Assembly: GCF_004124315.2 (NCBI RefSeq)
Contig: NZ_CP096889.1
Span: 2,525,001 to 2,589,000, forward strand
Source of the DNA: Bacillus cabrialesii
GTDB taxonomy: Bacteria; Bacillota; Bacilli; Bacillales; Bacillaceae
DNA length: 64,000 bases
Reading direction: 5' to 3'
Each line of letters starts with the position of its first letter. Positions within the stretch are counted from its first letter, which is position 1. Shown one piece after another: positions 28,497-37,868 of this stretch. The translations under genes were made by a program, and so were the position numbers. The notes below the pieces were generated by a model. The model was not told the origin of the DNA. It was given only the letters and a program-made list of their open reading frames with translations, and ran no database searches.

Positions 28497-29517
28497 CATT
28501 TCTTTTTAACAGCTGCAATAGAAACAGTTCTAGCAGGAGCTGCTTGTCCTTTTTCCCGGTTTTCATCTCATAATCCATGACGGCAAGCTGTTCAATGATT
28601 GACCGAAGCTCCTCCTCTGAAAAAAGCCTTGCTTGATCCATCGCCAGCTTTACACGAAATGGGTGAACTTTTAAATTAGAAGCAATTTGTTTTTGACCGT
28701 ATCCTTGTTCCGCGAAGTACTTTGTTTGGAGAATCAGCCGGAACTGATTCGAAATAAGCGCCATAATTTTGATCGGTTCTTCATTTTGTTTGAGCAAATC
28801 ATAAAAAATTTGCAGGCTCTCCGTTCGTTTCCGGTTCACAATTTTATTGATCAACTCAAAAATATTTTGTTCAAGGCTTCTCGCAACAAGCATTTTTACA
28901 TCATCCAGCGTAATTTCTTCACGATCTCCAATAAACGTGCAGAGCTTCTGAATCTCCTGAAAAATCGATGACAGATGTCCGTTCACAAGCAGAACCAAAT
29001 GCTCCGCCGCTTCGGTGCCGATTGTTTTTTGCTCGGTTTTTGCAAGGCTGACAGTAAAATCCGTCGTCTCCTTTGCGTTTAATTCTTTCGCCTCCATCAT
29101 AAACGCGTGCTTCTTTAGCGCTTTCGTCAGTTTTTTCCGCTCATCCAGCTTTTCATACGGGGCAAGCAGGACAAAGACCGTGTAAGGCGCAGGCGATTGT
29201 ATATATGACTCAAGCGCACTGACGTTGTGCTCAACTTTTTCTTTTTTCTTTTCACCTGTTAAAAAATATGGATTTTTCACGATGACAAGACGGCGCTCCC
29301 CCATAAACGGGAACGTTTCAGCATCTTCAATCGCTTGATCCAGCGGGTCCTCTTCCAGGTCAAAAACGGATAGGTTGAAATCCTTTGTCTCCTGATCAAT
29401 GACCGTCTGCCTAATCCTGCTGACGGTTTCTTGGAGCAGATACGTTTCTTTTCCGTATAAACAATAAACCGGATGGACATCTCCTTTTTTCAGGCTTTTC
29501 CATACATCAAATACCAT
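28474..29517 (-). CDS. holA: DNA polymerase III delta subunit (clamp loader)
   Basis: A 347-residue delta subunit (YqeN) of the clamp loader that opens the beta ring. The AAA+-like domains I-II (about 1-210, with PVYCLYGKETYLLQE at the N-terminus) and collar domain III (about 215-340) match HolA length. It has an unrelated plus-strand neighbour (rpsT) and a divergent small gene yqzM. Confidence 0.93.
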   Translation of the reverse strand: MVFDVWKSLKKGDVHPVYCLYGKETYLLQETVSRIRQTVIDQETKDFNLSVFDLEEDPLDQAIEDAETFPFMGERRLVIVKNPYFLTGEKKKEKVEHNVSALESYIQSPAPYTVFVLLAPYEKLDERKKLTKALKKHAFMMEAKELNAKETTDFTVSLAKTEQKTIGTEAAEHLVLLVNGHLSSIFQEIQKLCTFIGDREEITLDDVKMLVARSLEQNIFELINKIVNRKRTESLQIFYDLLKQNEEPIKIMALISNQFRLILQTKYFAEQGYGQKQIASNLKVHPFRVKLAMDQARLFSEEELRSIIEQLAVMDYEMKTGKKDKQLLLELFLLQLLKRNEKNDPHH

Positions 29518-29746
29518 TATTGTACGACTTCCTCTCTTTCATCATCCCCTTCTATCCTAAATTGAGTTTGCAAAATAGTAAAGAGGAAGCCTGACTGCTG
29601 CTTCCCCATTTATATTAAACGCCAGTTCGCAAGCCCCCGGGACAGCTTGTAAAAAGGCGATAATCACCAGAACAGAAAACGTTACCTTAGCTTCTAGATT
29701 TTTCAAAACGATTCGATTATACTTAAATCAGTCAGGAGGGATAAAG

Positions 29747-29881
29747 TTGAATGATTTTGAAAAAAACGTTCAAAGCAAACGAAATGATGCTGTAGATTCA
29801 GCTGTTGGTTTTGTTGTGTCCTTCGGATTTTTCGCCTTCTTGTTTGTCATGGCAACGGTTATTCACCTGGTTGGTTCATAA
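29747..29881 (+). CDS. yqzM: Small membrane protein YqzM
   Basis: A 44-residue protein starting at TTG (29747) 6 bases after AGGAGGG. The N-terminal half is charged (MNDFEKNVQSKRNDAVDSAV) and the C-terminal half forms one membrane helix (about 21-42). It matches the YqzM of B. subtilis by recall. Function is unknown. Confidence 0.85.
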   Translation: MNDFEKNVQSKRNDAVDSAVGFVVSFGFFAFLFVMATVIHLVGS

Positions 29882-29885
29882 CAGC

Positions 29886-29923
29886 GACTGCCCGGGCTGC
29901 TGATTTCTCGGCAGTCTTTTTTT
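29886..29923 (+). terminator. Terminator after yqzM
   Basis: GACTGCC and GGCAGTC arms followed by seven T, ending at the comEC stop region, so it separates two converging genes. Confidence 0.85.
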
Positions 29924-32252
29924 AGTTCGTCTCTGTTATATCTGATGTATCATATGGAGGATAGACAGAAAAGGTTCCAACTCTGTTTTTATATCTATAT
30001 TGGATTGTTCCGCTTTGATCCGTGCGCAGAACGCGGATGGAATGTCTCTGTAATATGTCCAGAACTTCTTGATGCGGGTGATGGTACCGATTGTTTTCTC
30101 CCGCTGAGATAATGGCCGTTTTCGGCTGAAGCTGTTTGATAAATTCTTCACCAGTAGAGCCTTTGCTTCCATGGTGCCCCACCTTTAACACGTCTGCTTT
30201 TATATGCGGAAATACATTCATTACCTCCTGTTCTCCTTCTTTCTCCAGATCACCCGTCAAGATCCAGCTCATACCGCCCATTTTCATCCACAGAACGAGA
30301 GAAGAATTATTTTTGCTTGCCGGATCAGGTGTTTCCGGTGACAGTACTTGAAACTGCAAATCCTTTATTTGCAATACATCGCCTCGCTTCACCTCCTCTA
30401 TTGTCACGCCCTCTTCTCTGGCTGCCCGCAGCACTTTCTCGTCTTTAGGTTCAGAAACGAACCCTTTTGGAATCACGAGGCGCTTCACTTTATGATGCTT
30501 CAGCAGAGTCTCCGCCTCTCCTATATGATCTTGGTCAGCGTGCGTCAAAATCAAAGCATCAAGCTGTTTGACTCCCTTAGCAGTTAAAAACGGGATCAGC
30601 ACCTTTTCCCCCAGTGAAAACGGATGGTGTTTTTCCCGCCAAGGCTCTGACGAGTAAGACAAAGTGCCGCCAGTATCAATTAAGACATGCCCCCGCTGAT
30701 GCGGTGCACCTACATACATGCTGTCACCTTGCCCAATATCAATCATATCCACTTCTCCTTCGGAACTAAGACGCGGATATACAAAGAGAAGACAAAGCGC
30801 CGCGCAGCAAATGCAGCCAGTTACCATCAGCTGCGAGAAGGAGCGTTTTTCAATCGCCAGAAGTAATAAGATAATCGTGACTGTGAATAAAAAGAGCAGA
30901 GCAGGTTCAGGACGCGCAATGATGATCGTGAATACATCAATCTCTGCAATTTTTGTGATCAGCGTGTTGGTCCAGCTCATCAAAAAATCAAACCAGCTGA
31001 AGAACAATCGACCAGCCGAAGCAGAAAGGCTTAATAGAAAAACACCTGCTATAGCCCCCGGCAAAACACAGAATGTATAAAAAGGAACCAGCACCATGTT
31101 CATCGGTATACTAATCATAGAAAACTGCTGGAAATGATACAGGAGAATAGGAAGTGAGCCCAGCTGAGCGATCATCGATACCATTGTCAGCTGGCCCAGG
31201 GAGGTTTTTGCTTGCCGGAAAATAGAAGAGGAAAGAATTAAAGAAAAACTGACGGCGAATGACAGCTGGAAACCGGCCTCAAAGAGATGATAAGGATTGA
31301 AGAGCAAGAGGACGATGTATGAAAGACAGATTGCACCAGTTGAATGTATCCGCCATTTAACGAGACTTCCAGCTAAGTAAATACCCGACATCAAGGCAGC
31401 GCGAAGCACCGAAGGAGCTGCGCCTGTCACCATTACATAGAGCGGCAGTAATAACAGCAATAGGATTGACGCCTTTTCTCTTGTTATCCCTAGACGGATC
31501 ATGATATAAAACAATCCGGCTGTCAAAATGCCGACGTGGAGTCCTGAAATCGCCAAGAGATGGACGACACCAAGCTTTTGATACGCGTTAAGCACTTCGT
31601 CCTCCACATAAAATCGGTCACCGACTGTAAGTGCTTGTACGATTCCTGCCGTATCAGGAGGCAGCAGGCCGTTTGTGAATGATACGATGTATTTTCTCAA
31701 ACTGAGCAGCTTATGCCTGAAATTTGCAGGTCCGCTGCAATTTGCGATAGATGTAACAGAATAGTTCCAATGAATATGCTGCCGGTAAAGATACTCATGA
31801 TAATCAAATGTGCCCGGCACAGTTGCGTGTTTAGGCTCTTCCAATGAACCAGTCAATTGACATGACATTCCTGGTTCTATGTATGACAGCCGATCTTTTT
31901 CATCAGCAGACTGAATGCGATGTGAAGCGGCCCATTTTTCGCCATCAGGCGTCTTAACCACCATAGACATACGGTCTCCGTCAATTTTAGGAATACTGTT
32001 AATCACTGCCTTGAATTGATAGGTGCCCTGCTGATATGAAGAGACATTCCGGGAATCTGTGACCGTATACAGCGCAAAAAACAATACAAAAGAGAAGAAA
32101 CAAACCAAAAAGAGAGAACCGTGTCTCGTTTTGATGAAAATGATGAGGAGAAAGAGGAAGAAAAGAAAAACAGCGGAGAAATAAGCGGCGGCAGTAATTC
32201 CAGCCGTTGCTGAAGCTGCCGCCAAAGGCAATAACAAACGCGAATTACGCAT
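29922..32252 (-). CDS. comEC: DNA uptake channel protein ComEC
   Basis: A 776-residue membrane channel that carries single-stranded DNA into the cell during competence. It has an N-terminal membrane pair and an OB-fold-like outer domain (about 60-170), the competence domain with many membrane helices (about 200-490), and a C-terminal metallo-beta-lactamase-like domain with HADQDHIGEAE near residue 567, possibly the nuclease. The ATG at 32252 gives B. subtilis length. It lies 3 bases after the comEB stop. Confidence 0.96.
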   Translation of the reverse strand: MRNSRLLLPLAAASATAGITAAAYFSAVFLFFLFLLIIFIKTRHGSLFLVCFFSFVLFFALYTVTDSRNVSSYQQGTYQFKAVINSIPKIDGDRMSMVVKTPDGEKWAASHRIQSADEKDRLSYIEPGMSCQLTGSLEEPKHATVPGTFDYHEYLYRQHIHWNYSVTSIANCSGPANFRHKLLSLRKYIVSFTNGLLPPDTAGIVQALTVGDRFYVEDEVLNAYQKLGVVHLLAISGLHVGILTAGLFYIMIRLGITREKASILLLLLLPLYVMVTGAAPSVLRAALMSGIYLAGSLVKWRIHSTGAICLSYIVLLLFNPYHLFEAGFQLSFAVSFSLILSSSIFRQAKTSLGQLTMVSMIAQLGSLPILLYHFQQFSMISIPMNMVLVPFYTFCVLPGAIAGVFLLSLSASAGRLFFSWFDFLMSWTNTLITKIAEIDVFTIIIARPEPALLFLFTVTIILLLLAIEKRSFSQLMVTGCICCAALCLLFVYPRLSSEGEVDMIDIGQGDSMYVGAPHQRGHVLIDTGGTLSYSSEPWREKHHPFSLGEKVLIPFLTAKGVKQLDALILTHADQDHIGEAETLLKHHKVKRLVIPKGFVSEPKDEKVLRAAREEGVTIEEVKRGDVLQIKDLQFQVLSPETPDPASKNNSSLVLWMKMGGMSWILTGDLEKEGEQEVMNVFPHIKADVLKVGHHGSKGSTGEEFIKQLQPKTAIISAGENNRYHHPHQEVLDILQRHSIRVLRTDQSGTIQYRYKNRVGTFSVYPPYDTSDITETN

Positions 32253-32255
32253 CAA

Positions 32256-32825
32256 TCACACGTAGCTCGTGAAAAGTGTATTCGCCTGTTCATGTATCTT
32301 TTTCAAATCTTCCTCCGCAAGACCGGCATCCGCCAGTTTTTCTAAAAGACCCGCTACAAATGAAAGCTTTTCCCTGTTTTTCAGGTCAACGATCATTTCA
32401 TCGAGTTCAACCTGTTCAACAGTTACACCCGCCTGTTCAAATAATTCCTGTGCATACGGATTTGTTTTGTAGTCCTCAGCATAATAAACTGTTTTGATGC
32501 CCGCTTGAATGATAGATTTACAGCATTGAATGCACGGATAATGCGTCACATAAATCTCCGCACCATCAGTCGGCACTCCAAACTTAGAGCATTGAAGAAT
32601 GGCATTCATTTCAGCGTGAATCGTTCTTGCGCAATGATCATCTATCATCAGACATCCTTCGTCTGCACAATGCACGCCGCCCGCGATTGATCCGTTATAG
32701 CCTCCTGCAATCATGCGTTTGTCTCTGACTATAGTAGCGCCGACAGACAATCTCGGGCAGGTGCTGCGCAGCGCCAGTAAATGGCTTTGAGCCATAAAGT
32801 ATTGATTCCATGAAATTCGTTCCAC
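32256..32825 (-). CDS. comEB: dCMP deaminase-like protein ComEB
   Basis: A 189-residue deoxycytidylate deaminase homologue. The zinc motif HAEMNAI near residue 71 and PCIQCC near 98 are intact, so it should bind zinc and be catalytically able. In B. subtilis it is in the comE operon but is dispensable for DNA uptake. The GTG at 32825 follows GGAGGG at spacing 8 and gives the family length. Confidence 0.93.
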   Translation of the reverse strand: MERISWNQYFMAQSHLLALRSTCPRLSVGATIVRDKRMIAGGYNGSIAGGVHCADEGCLMIDDHCARTIHAEMNAILQCSKFGVPTDGAEIYVTHYPCIQCCKSIIQAGIKTVYYAEDYKTNPYAQELFEQAGVTVEQVELDEMIVDLKNREKLSFVAGLLEKLADAGLAEEDLKKIHEQANTLFTSYV

Positions 32826-32892
32826 GTGTGTTCCCTCCAAATGTTGTGTTGCCTGACCTTTAGTTTACCTATCATGACGCATGACCGTCAAA

Positions 32893-33509
32893 TCACTTTA
32901 CTGTAATGGAAGACTTTATTTTCTCAAACGACTTTTCACCTATTCCTGAAACCTTCGTGATATCTTCTATTGTCTGGAAACGCCCGTTTTCTTCCCGATA
33001 GGCAACAATAGCTTCAGCTTTGGATGGCCCGACACCTGAGATGTCTTGTAATTCCTCTATAGTTGCTGTATTGATATTTACCAGCGCTCCCCCTCTCCAC
33101 CGCTTTGAACCGCAACTCCGGCCCCTTGCCGCACCGCTGTCTCCTCTCCCTTTTTCGGGATATACACAACTGTCCCGTCCTGCAGAAGCTCCGCTAAATT
33201 CACTTGCTTTTCGTCTGCTTGTTCACTTGTCCCCCCTGCTTTCTCAATTGCCTGAGATACTCTGTCCCCTGTTCGCATTTCATAAACGCCGGGATGCTGA
33301 ACAGCACCTTTGATGTCAATCACGATTGTTTCGTTTGACTCATCTTTCGTTGCTTCTTGTTTGACGTCCGTATTTTCTGTCTCAGTTGATACAGCTTGTT
33401 CCGGCGGCTCATTGTTTTTTTCGTTGGCAAAGAAGAAAATAACCGCTATGAAAACGGCCGCGGAAGCAGTTAAAATCATTGCTATCTTATGCTGAATCAC
33501 CCAATTCAT
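32893..33509 (-). pseudogene. comEA: comEA, DNA receptor for competence, frameshifted
   Basis: ComEA is the membrane-anchored double-stranded DNA receptor at the cell surface. The first 143 codons here are normal (membrane anchor about 10-30, SLBB-like region about 60-130), then the frame ends at EGERW and a stop (33078). Downstream, in the next frame, the usual C-terminal helix-hairpin-helix region continues (ALVNINTAT, GISGVGPSKAEA-like) to a stop at 32893. Adding one base to a run of five G at 33093-33089 restores a 205-residue protein. So the DNA-binding domain is lost unless this is a sequencing error. Confidence 0.88.
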
Positions 33510-33592
33510 CGCGCATGTTCCCCGCTTTCGTCATATTTTATTTTTATAACACATATGGATTAGAGGATAATAGCACAAAGGAGGGGAAACCA

Positions 33593-34414
33593 TTGAAGAT
33601 AGGCTTTATCGGCACTGGAAATATGGGTACGATCCTTATAGAATCATTTATTGAATCAAAAGCAGCCGATCCCTCAAACATGACAATCACAAACCGCACA
33701 ATTGAAAAAGCGTTGCATATAAAAAACCGCTACAACAGCATAAACGTAACAGAAAGTCTGGAAAAGCTCGTTTCTGAAAACGAGATGATTTTTATCTGTG
33801 TTAAGCCGCTTGATATATATCCTTTATTGGCAAGAGCACTGCCTTATTTAAAAAAGGATCATATCCTCATTTCAATCACAAGCCCAGTGCAAACCGAACA
33901 GCTTGAGCAGTATGTGCCGTGTCAAGTGGCGCGAGTGATCCCAAGCATTACGAACAGAGCGCTGTCAGGCGTTTCTCTCGTCACTTTCGGCGCAAGCTGC
34001 GGAGAATCTGCAAAAGCAAAAATCAATGAGCTGATGGAACATATCTCTCATCCGCTGCAAATTGAAAGTAACATTACGAGGGTAGCATCAGATATCGTAA
34101 GCTGCGGTCCCGCGTTTATGAGCTATCTGATTCAGCGCTTTATAGATGCAGCCGTTTCGGAAACATCCGTGTCTAAACAGGATGCGATTCTGATGTGTAA
34201 GGAAATGCTTGTCGGAATGGGAAAACTGCTAGAAACCGAATTGTACACCCTGCCTGCGTTACAGGAAAAGGTTTGCGTGAAAGGCGGTGTGACAGGAGAA
34301 GGCATTAAAGCACTGGAAAGCGGCGTGCAGGATATGTTCCACCGGGTATTTCAAAATACTCATTTGAAGTACGAGGAGGATATTTCTGCAGTGAAGAAGC
34401 AGTTTCATGTGTAG
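33593..34414 (+). CDS. comER: ComER, pyrroline-5-carboxylate reductase-like protein
   Basis: A 273-residue member of the P5C reductase family, starting at TTG (33593) after GGAGGGG. The Rossmann motif IGFIGTGNMGT is at residue 3 and the C-terminal all-helical dimer domain is conserved (SCGPAF near 178). In B. subtilis comER is divergent from comEA and is not needed for competence; a link to sporulation or biofilm has been reported. The open frame extends upstream to 33479 into the comEA region without a start. Confidence 0.92.
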   Translation: MKIGFIGTGNMGTILIESFIESKAADPSNMTITNRTIEKALHIKNRYNSINVTESLEKLVSENEMIFICVKPLDIYPLLARALPYLKKDHILISITSPVQTEQLEQYVPCQVARVIPSITNRALSGVSLVTFGASCGESAKAKINELMEHISHPLQIESNITRVASDIVSCGPAFMSYLIQRFIDAAVSETSVSKQDAILMCKEMLVGMGKLLETELYTLPALQEKVCVKGGVTGEGIKALESGVQDMFHRVFQNTHLKYEEDISAVKKQFHV

Positions 34415-34466
34415 ACGAGTATGTCATGCTTTTGGCTGTATTGCAAAAGCATAAAAAAGCATTTTA

Positions 34467-34497
34467 AAAAACCATCGTTTAGGAAACGATGGTTTTT
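34467..34497. terminator. Bidirectional terminator between comER and yqeM
   Basis: AAAAACCATCGTTT and AAACGATGGTTTTT, 14-base perfect arms around AGG, with T runs on both strands. The yqeM stop lies in the hairpin. Confidence 0.9.
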
Positions 34498-35222
34498 ATC
34501 TTCTGCGCCTTAAAAAATAGGCGCTCTGATTGTCCTGATGGCTCTGAATCCGTAAAATCAGCTGTCACATGATGAAGCTGAAAGCCACAGCTCTTCAGCA
34601 TCTCTTCGTATTCATCCACTGGGAACGTTCTCTGCTCGTGCGTTTCATCAAAGCGGTCATACGCTTCTCCGTTCCACACAAAAAAGGACATGTCGTGAAT
34701 GACAGAAAGCTCGTCACTTCCTGCAAAGCTCTGCCAAATATAGCTGATATCTTCGTCCTGGTCAGCAAAAGTGCTATCCGGAAAAATTTCGGCAATTTTA
34801 TAAGATGAATGAACATCAAACAGCAAAATGCCTTCAGGCTTCAACACCCGAAATACACTTTTAAAGGTTTCGATCACATCATTTTTCGTTTTTAAGTAGT
34901 TCAATGAATCACAGCATATCGCAACAGCGTCAAACTGGCCGTCAAAGCCGCTGATCTCTCGCATATCCTGCTGAAGAAAAAGAATCGGCTGGTTACTAGA
35001 GACCTTTTGCTGGGCGTAAGAAAGCATTTCCTCACTGAGATCGATCCCTGTGACCTCGAAGCCTTTTTCAGCAAGGCGGATTGAGATTTCTCCTGTGCCG
35101 CATGCCAGATCGAGGATACGGCCTTTTTCCGGGAGAGACGCTGCAATCCACTCTGTCCATTGATCGTAGGGTGCGTGTGACATTAACTCGTCATACACGC
35201 TTGCAAAGCCTTGGTAAATCAT
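34479..35222 (-). CDS. yqeM: SAM-dependent methyltransferase YqeM
   Basis: A 247-residue class I methyltransferase. Motif I, ILDLACGTGEISI, lies near residue 39 and is followed by VTGIDLSEEM and the FDAVAICCDSLNYL segment. The substrate is unknown. It overlaps rsfS by 4 bases and follows the yqeI-nadD-yqeK-rsfS series. Confidence 0.88.
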   Translation of the reverse strand: MIYQGFASVYDELMSHAPYDQWTEWIAASLPEKGRILDLACGTGEISIRLAEKGFEVTGIDLSEEMLSYAQQKVSSNQPILFLQQDMREISGFDGQFDAVAICCDSLNYLKTKNDVIETFKSVFRVLKPEGILLFDVHSSYKIAEIFPDSTFADQDEDISYIWQSFAGSDELSVIHDMSFFVWNGEAYDRFDETHEQRTFPVDEYEEMLKSCGFQLHHVTADFTDSEPSGQSERLFFKAQKIKTIVS

Positions 35223-35575
35223 TGGTTCATTCCAAGCTCAAGATCTGCGAGAGGAGCGTCTCCCCACAGCTTTTCAAGGTTGTAGTAGCTTCTTTCGTCT
35301 TTGTGGAAGACATGGACGATCACATCGCCAAGGTCAACGAGCACCCATCTCGCTTCATCGAAGCCTTCCATCTTTTTGACTTGAATGCCGTTTTCTTCAG
35401 CCTGATCCTTGATTTCACGGGCAATCGCCTGCACCTGTTTATCTGAATTCCCGTGGCAGATCAGAAAATAATCAGCGACCAGAGAAATACCTTCCATATC
35501 CAGTGCTAAAATATCCTCTGCCCGTTTATCATCACAAGCCGCAGCTGCGGTCTTTAAAATGGATTTTTGGTTCAT
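35219..35575 (-). CDS. rsfS: Ribosomal silencing factor RsfS
   Basis: A 118-residue RsfS (YqeL) protein that binds L14 on the 50S subunit and blocks joining of the 30S in starvation. The core VADYFLICHGNSDKQVQAI and DEARWVLVDLGDVIVHVF lie near residues 34-90. It sits between yqeK and yqeM. Confidence 0.95.
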   Translation of the reverse strand: MNQKSILKTAAAACDDKRAEDILALDMEGISLVADYFLICHGNSDKQVQAIAREIKDQAEENGIQVKKMEGFDEARWVLVDLGDVIVHVFHKDERSYYNLEKLWGDAPLADLELGMNQ

Positions 35576-35592
35576 TCACAAATTCCTCCTGT

Positions 35593-36153
35593 TCAGTTGC
35601 CAGACACAAGCCAGTTATACGTTAGAAATGTGTCTGGAAAAACCGGTTGATTTTTTTTCATCAGAAAAATCATTGTATTTTTGATCGATTGAATCAGCGC
35701 TTGATTCAAATCTGTCTCAGCAAACTTTCGCACCTCATCGACACCAGGGAAGGCACGGTTGGGCTCAATGTAATCGGCAACGTAAATGACTTTTTCTAAA
35801 AGTGTCATGCCGGGGCGCCCAGAGGTATGATACCTGATGGCGTCAAGAATGTCTTCATCTTGGACCCCCGCTTCCCTTTGGACCAAGTAAGCGCCGACCG
35901 GAGCGTGCCAGAGCTCCGGATTATAATCCAATAAATGCGAAGGCATGTTTTCGCGCGCAATAATTTGTTTCATTTCTTCTTTTGGACGGAATTTGGCGTA
36001 ATCATGAAAAATAGCCGCCGTTTCCGCTTTTTTAGAGTCGGCTCCAAAACGCTCCGCAAGTTCGATCGCCGTGTTCATCACGCCAATCGTGTGGATATAC
36101 CGGTGTTCGGTCAATTGCTGCTTAACGCAGGCAAGTGCCTCCTCACGATTCAT
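35593..36153 (-). CDS. yqeK: HD-domain Ap4A hydrolase YqeK
   Basis: A 186-residue HD-superfamily protein that hydrolyses diadenosine tetraphosphate to two ADP in Gram-positive bacteria. The metal-binding HxxE-HD pattern is visible as RYIHTIGV near residue 18 and IFHDYAKFRP near 49, and RYHTSGRPG near 106. The ATG at 36153 follows GAGGAG. The ATG three codons upstream is too close to the ribosome site. It overlaps nadD. Confidence 0.93.
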   Translation of the reverse strand: MNREEALACVKQQLTEHRYIHTIGVMNTAIELAERFGADSKKAETAAIFHDYAKFRPKEEMKQIIARENMPSHLLDYNPELWHAPVGAYLVQREAGVQDEDILDAIRYHTSGRPGMTLLEKVIYVADYIEPNRAFPGVDEVRKFAETDLNQALIQSIKNTMIFLMKKNQPVFPDTFLTYNWLVSGN

Positions 36154-36712
36154 ATAAACCATTCTCCTCTACATACTTCTTCACTTTATCAGGGATTAAG
36201 TAGTCAGTGGGCTTCTTGCTTTTAAACCGTTCCCTTATCATAGTTGATGATACCTCAAATTCCGGAACGTCTGCAAAGAGAAGCGGATAAGGGGTTTCAA
36301 CATGAAAACCGGGGCGCTTTACTCCAATAAATTGAATGAGGTTCAGCAGCTCGTCCAGCTTATACCATTTCGGCAAATATTCAATCATATCAGCACCGAT
36401 AATAAAGAATAATTGATCATACGGATAACGCTGCTTCAGTAAAGAAACAGTATCAAAGGTATATGAAGGCCCTTCTCTTTCCATTTCAGCCAGCTCCAGC
36501 TTAAAGGACGGATTAGACTGAATCGCAAGCTTCAGCATTTCTACGCGATGAAAGCTGTCCGTATAGTCTTCATCCTGTTTATGGGGCGGAATTTGATTAG
36601 GCATAAACCAAATTTCATCAAGCCCCGCCTGATACAGCACCTCATTTGCCATTAAGAGGTGTCCGTTATGCGGAGGATCAAACGTGCCTCCAAAAATTCC
36701 GATTTTCTTCAT
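36143..36712 (-). CDS. nadD: Nicotinate-nucleotide adenylyltransferase
   Basis: A 189-residue NadD that adenylates nicotinic acid mononucleotide in NAD synthesis. GGTFDPPHNGHL near residue 8 is the nucleotidyltransferase signature and SSTMIRER near 154 is the family's second motif. The ATG at 36712 (MKKIGIFGG) follows AAGGTGG. The end overlaps yqeK by 11 bases. Confidence 0.96.
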   Translation of the reverse strand: MKKIGIFGGTFDPPHNGHLLMANEVLYQAGLDEIWFMPNQIPPHKQDEDYTDSFHRVEMLKLAIQSNPSFKLELAEMEREGPSYTFDTVSLLKQRYPYDQLFFIIGADMIEYLPKWYKLDELLNLIQFIGVKRPGFHVETPYPLLFADVPEFEVSSTMIRERFKSKKPTDYLIPDKVKKYVEENGLYES

Positions 36713-36723
36713 TTCAACCACCT

Positions 36724-37014
36724 TTAAGGAAGCTCGATTTGTTTATTTTCCTTTGATTCCTTATATAACACAATTGTATTGCCGATTGTCTGCACCAATT
36801 GAGAGCGGCTTCCTTTTACGAGGGCTTTCGCAACATCGTTTTTATCCTCTTCACAATTTTGAAGCACACTGACTTTAATCAGCTCTCTCGCTTCAAGCGC
36901 CTCAGCAATTTGCTTAATCATGTTGTCGTTTACTCCGCCTTTGCCTACTTGAAAAATCGGCGTTAAATGATGCGCTTTTGAACGCAAAAAACGTTTCTGT
37001 TTACCTGTTAACAT
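36724..37014 (-). CDS. yqeI: CRM-domain RNA-binding protein YqeI
   Basis: A 96-residue YhbY/CRM-domain protein. GKGGVNDNMI near residue 24 matches the GxxG loop region of this RNA-binding fold, which is linked to 50S subunit assembly. It overlaps aroE by 7 bases and precedes nadD. Confidence 0.93.
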   Translation of the reverse strand: MLTGKQKRFLRSKAHHLTPIFQVGKGGVNDNMIKQIAEALEARELIKVSVLQNCEEDKNDVAKALVKGSRSQLVQTIGNTIVLYKESKENKQIELP

Positions 37015-37850
37015 TCTGTTCCTCCTAATTTTCCTATTACAATTGATCTCATTTTTTCAATATCAGGCTCTTGTCCAGTCCACAATTGGAAAGACAATGC
37101 TGCCTGTTCAACAAACATGCCTACTCCATCAAGCGTTTTCAGGCCTTTTTGGTTTGCTTCTTTTAAAAGAGCCGTCTGAATTGGATTATACACGATATCG
37201 CATACGACGGCACCGCGGGCGGCACGCTGTAATGAAAGCGGTATGTCGCCCACGTTTGGATGCATGCCTACAGACGTTGTATGAATAATAACATCATACC
37301 GCTCAAGCCGCTCTTCCGCTTCTTTTATGCTTAACACTTCTTTATTGTGAAATGAGGGAGTGAATTCTGTAAGCTGTTTGGCTTTTTCCAGCGTCCGGTT
37401 GCAAATGTCAAACTTTTTCGGAGTCTGGCGGGCAATCGTTGTGAAAATGGCTCTTGCCGCTCCGCCCGCGCCGATCATTAAGAAAGACAGTTCAGAGATG
37501 GGCTTGTCCAATACCCTCAGTAATGACTTCACAAAGCCTTCCCCGTCGGTATTGTATCCGACAAGCTTGTCTCCCTCTCTTCTGACCGTGTTTACGGCAC
37601 CGATCACTTTTGCACTCTCATCAATATGATCCAGATAATCCATGATGGAAACCTTATGCGGAACAGTCACATTAATGCCTTGTACGCCAAGTGCTCTTAT
37701 TCCTTTTACCGCGTCTTCCAAATCATCTTCTTCTACTTTGAAAGCATGGTAATGTCCGTCTAAACCGAGATCTTTCAATGATGCGTTATGAATATCAGGT
37801 GACATGGAATGGGCAATCGGATTACCGATAACTCCGTACAGCTTCTTCAT
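37008..37850 (-). CDS. aroE: Shikimate dehydrogenase
   Basis: A 280-residue NADP-dependent enzyme that reduces 3-dehydroshikimate in aromatic amino acid synthesis. The substrate motif VIGNPIAHSMSPDIHN lies at residue 7, the catalytic NVTVPHK near 60 and the nucleotide-binding GAGGAARAI near 127. It is between yqeH and yqeI, the normal Bacillus order. Confidence 0.97.
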   Translation of the reverse strand: MKKLYGVIGNPIAHSMSPDIHNASLKDLGLDGHYHAFKVEEDDLEDAVKGIRALGVQGINVTVPHKVSIMDYLDHIDESAKVIGAVNTVRREGDKLVGYNTDGEGFVKSLLRVLDKPISELSFLMIGAGGAARAIFTTIARQTPKKFDICNRTLEKAKQLTEFTPSFHNKEVLSIKEAEERLERYDVIIHTTSVGMHPNVGDIPLSLQRAARGAVVCDIVYNPIQTALLKEANQKGLKTLDGVGMFVEQAALSFQLWTGQEPDIEKMRSIVIGKLGGTEC

Positions 37851-37868
37851 ACTCCTCTCCCCTTTTCA

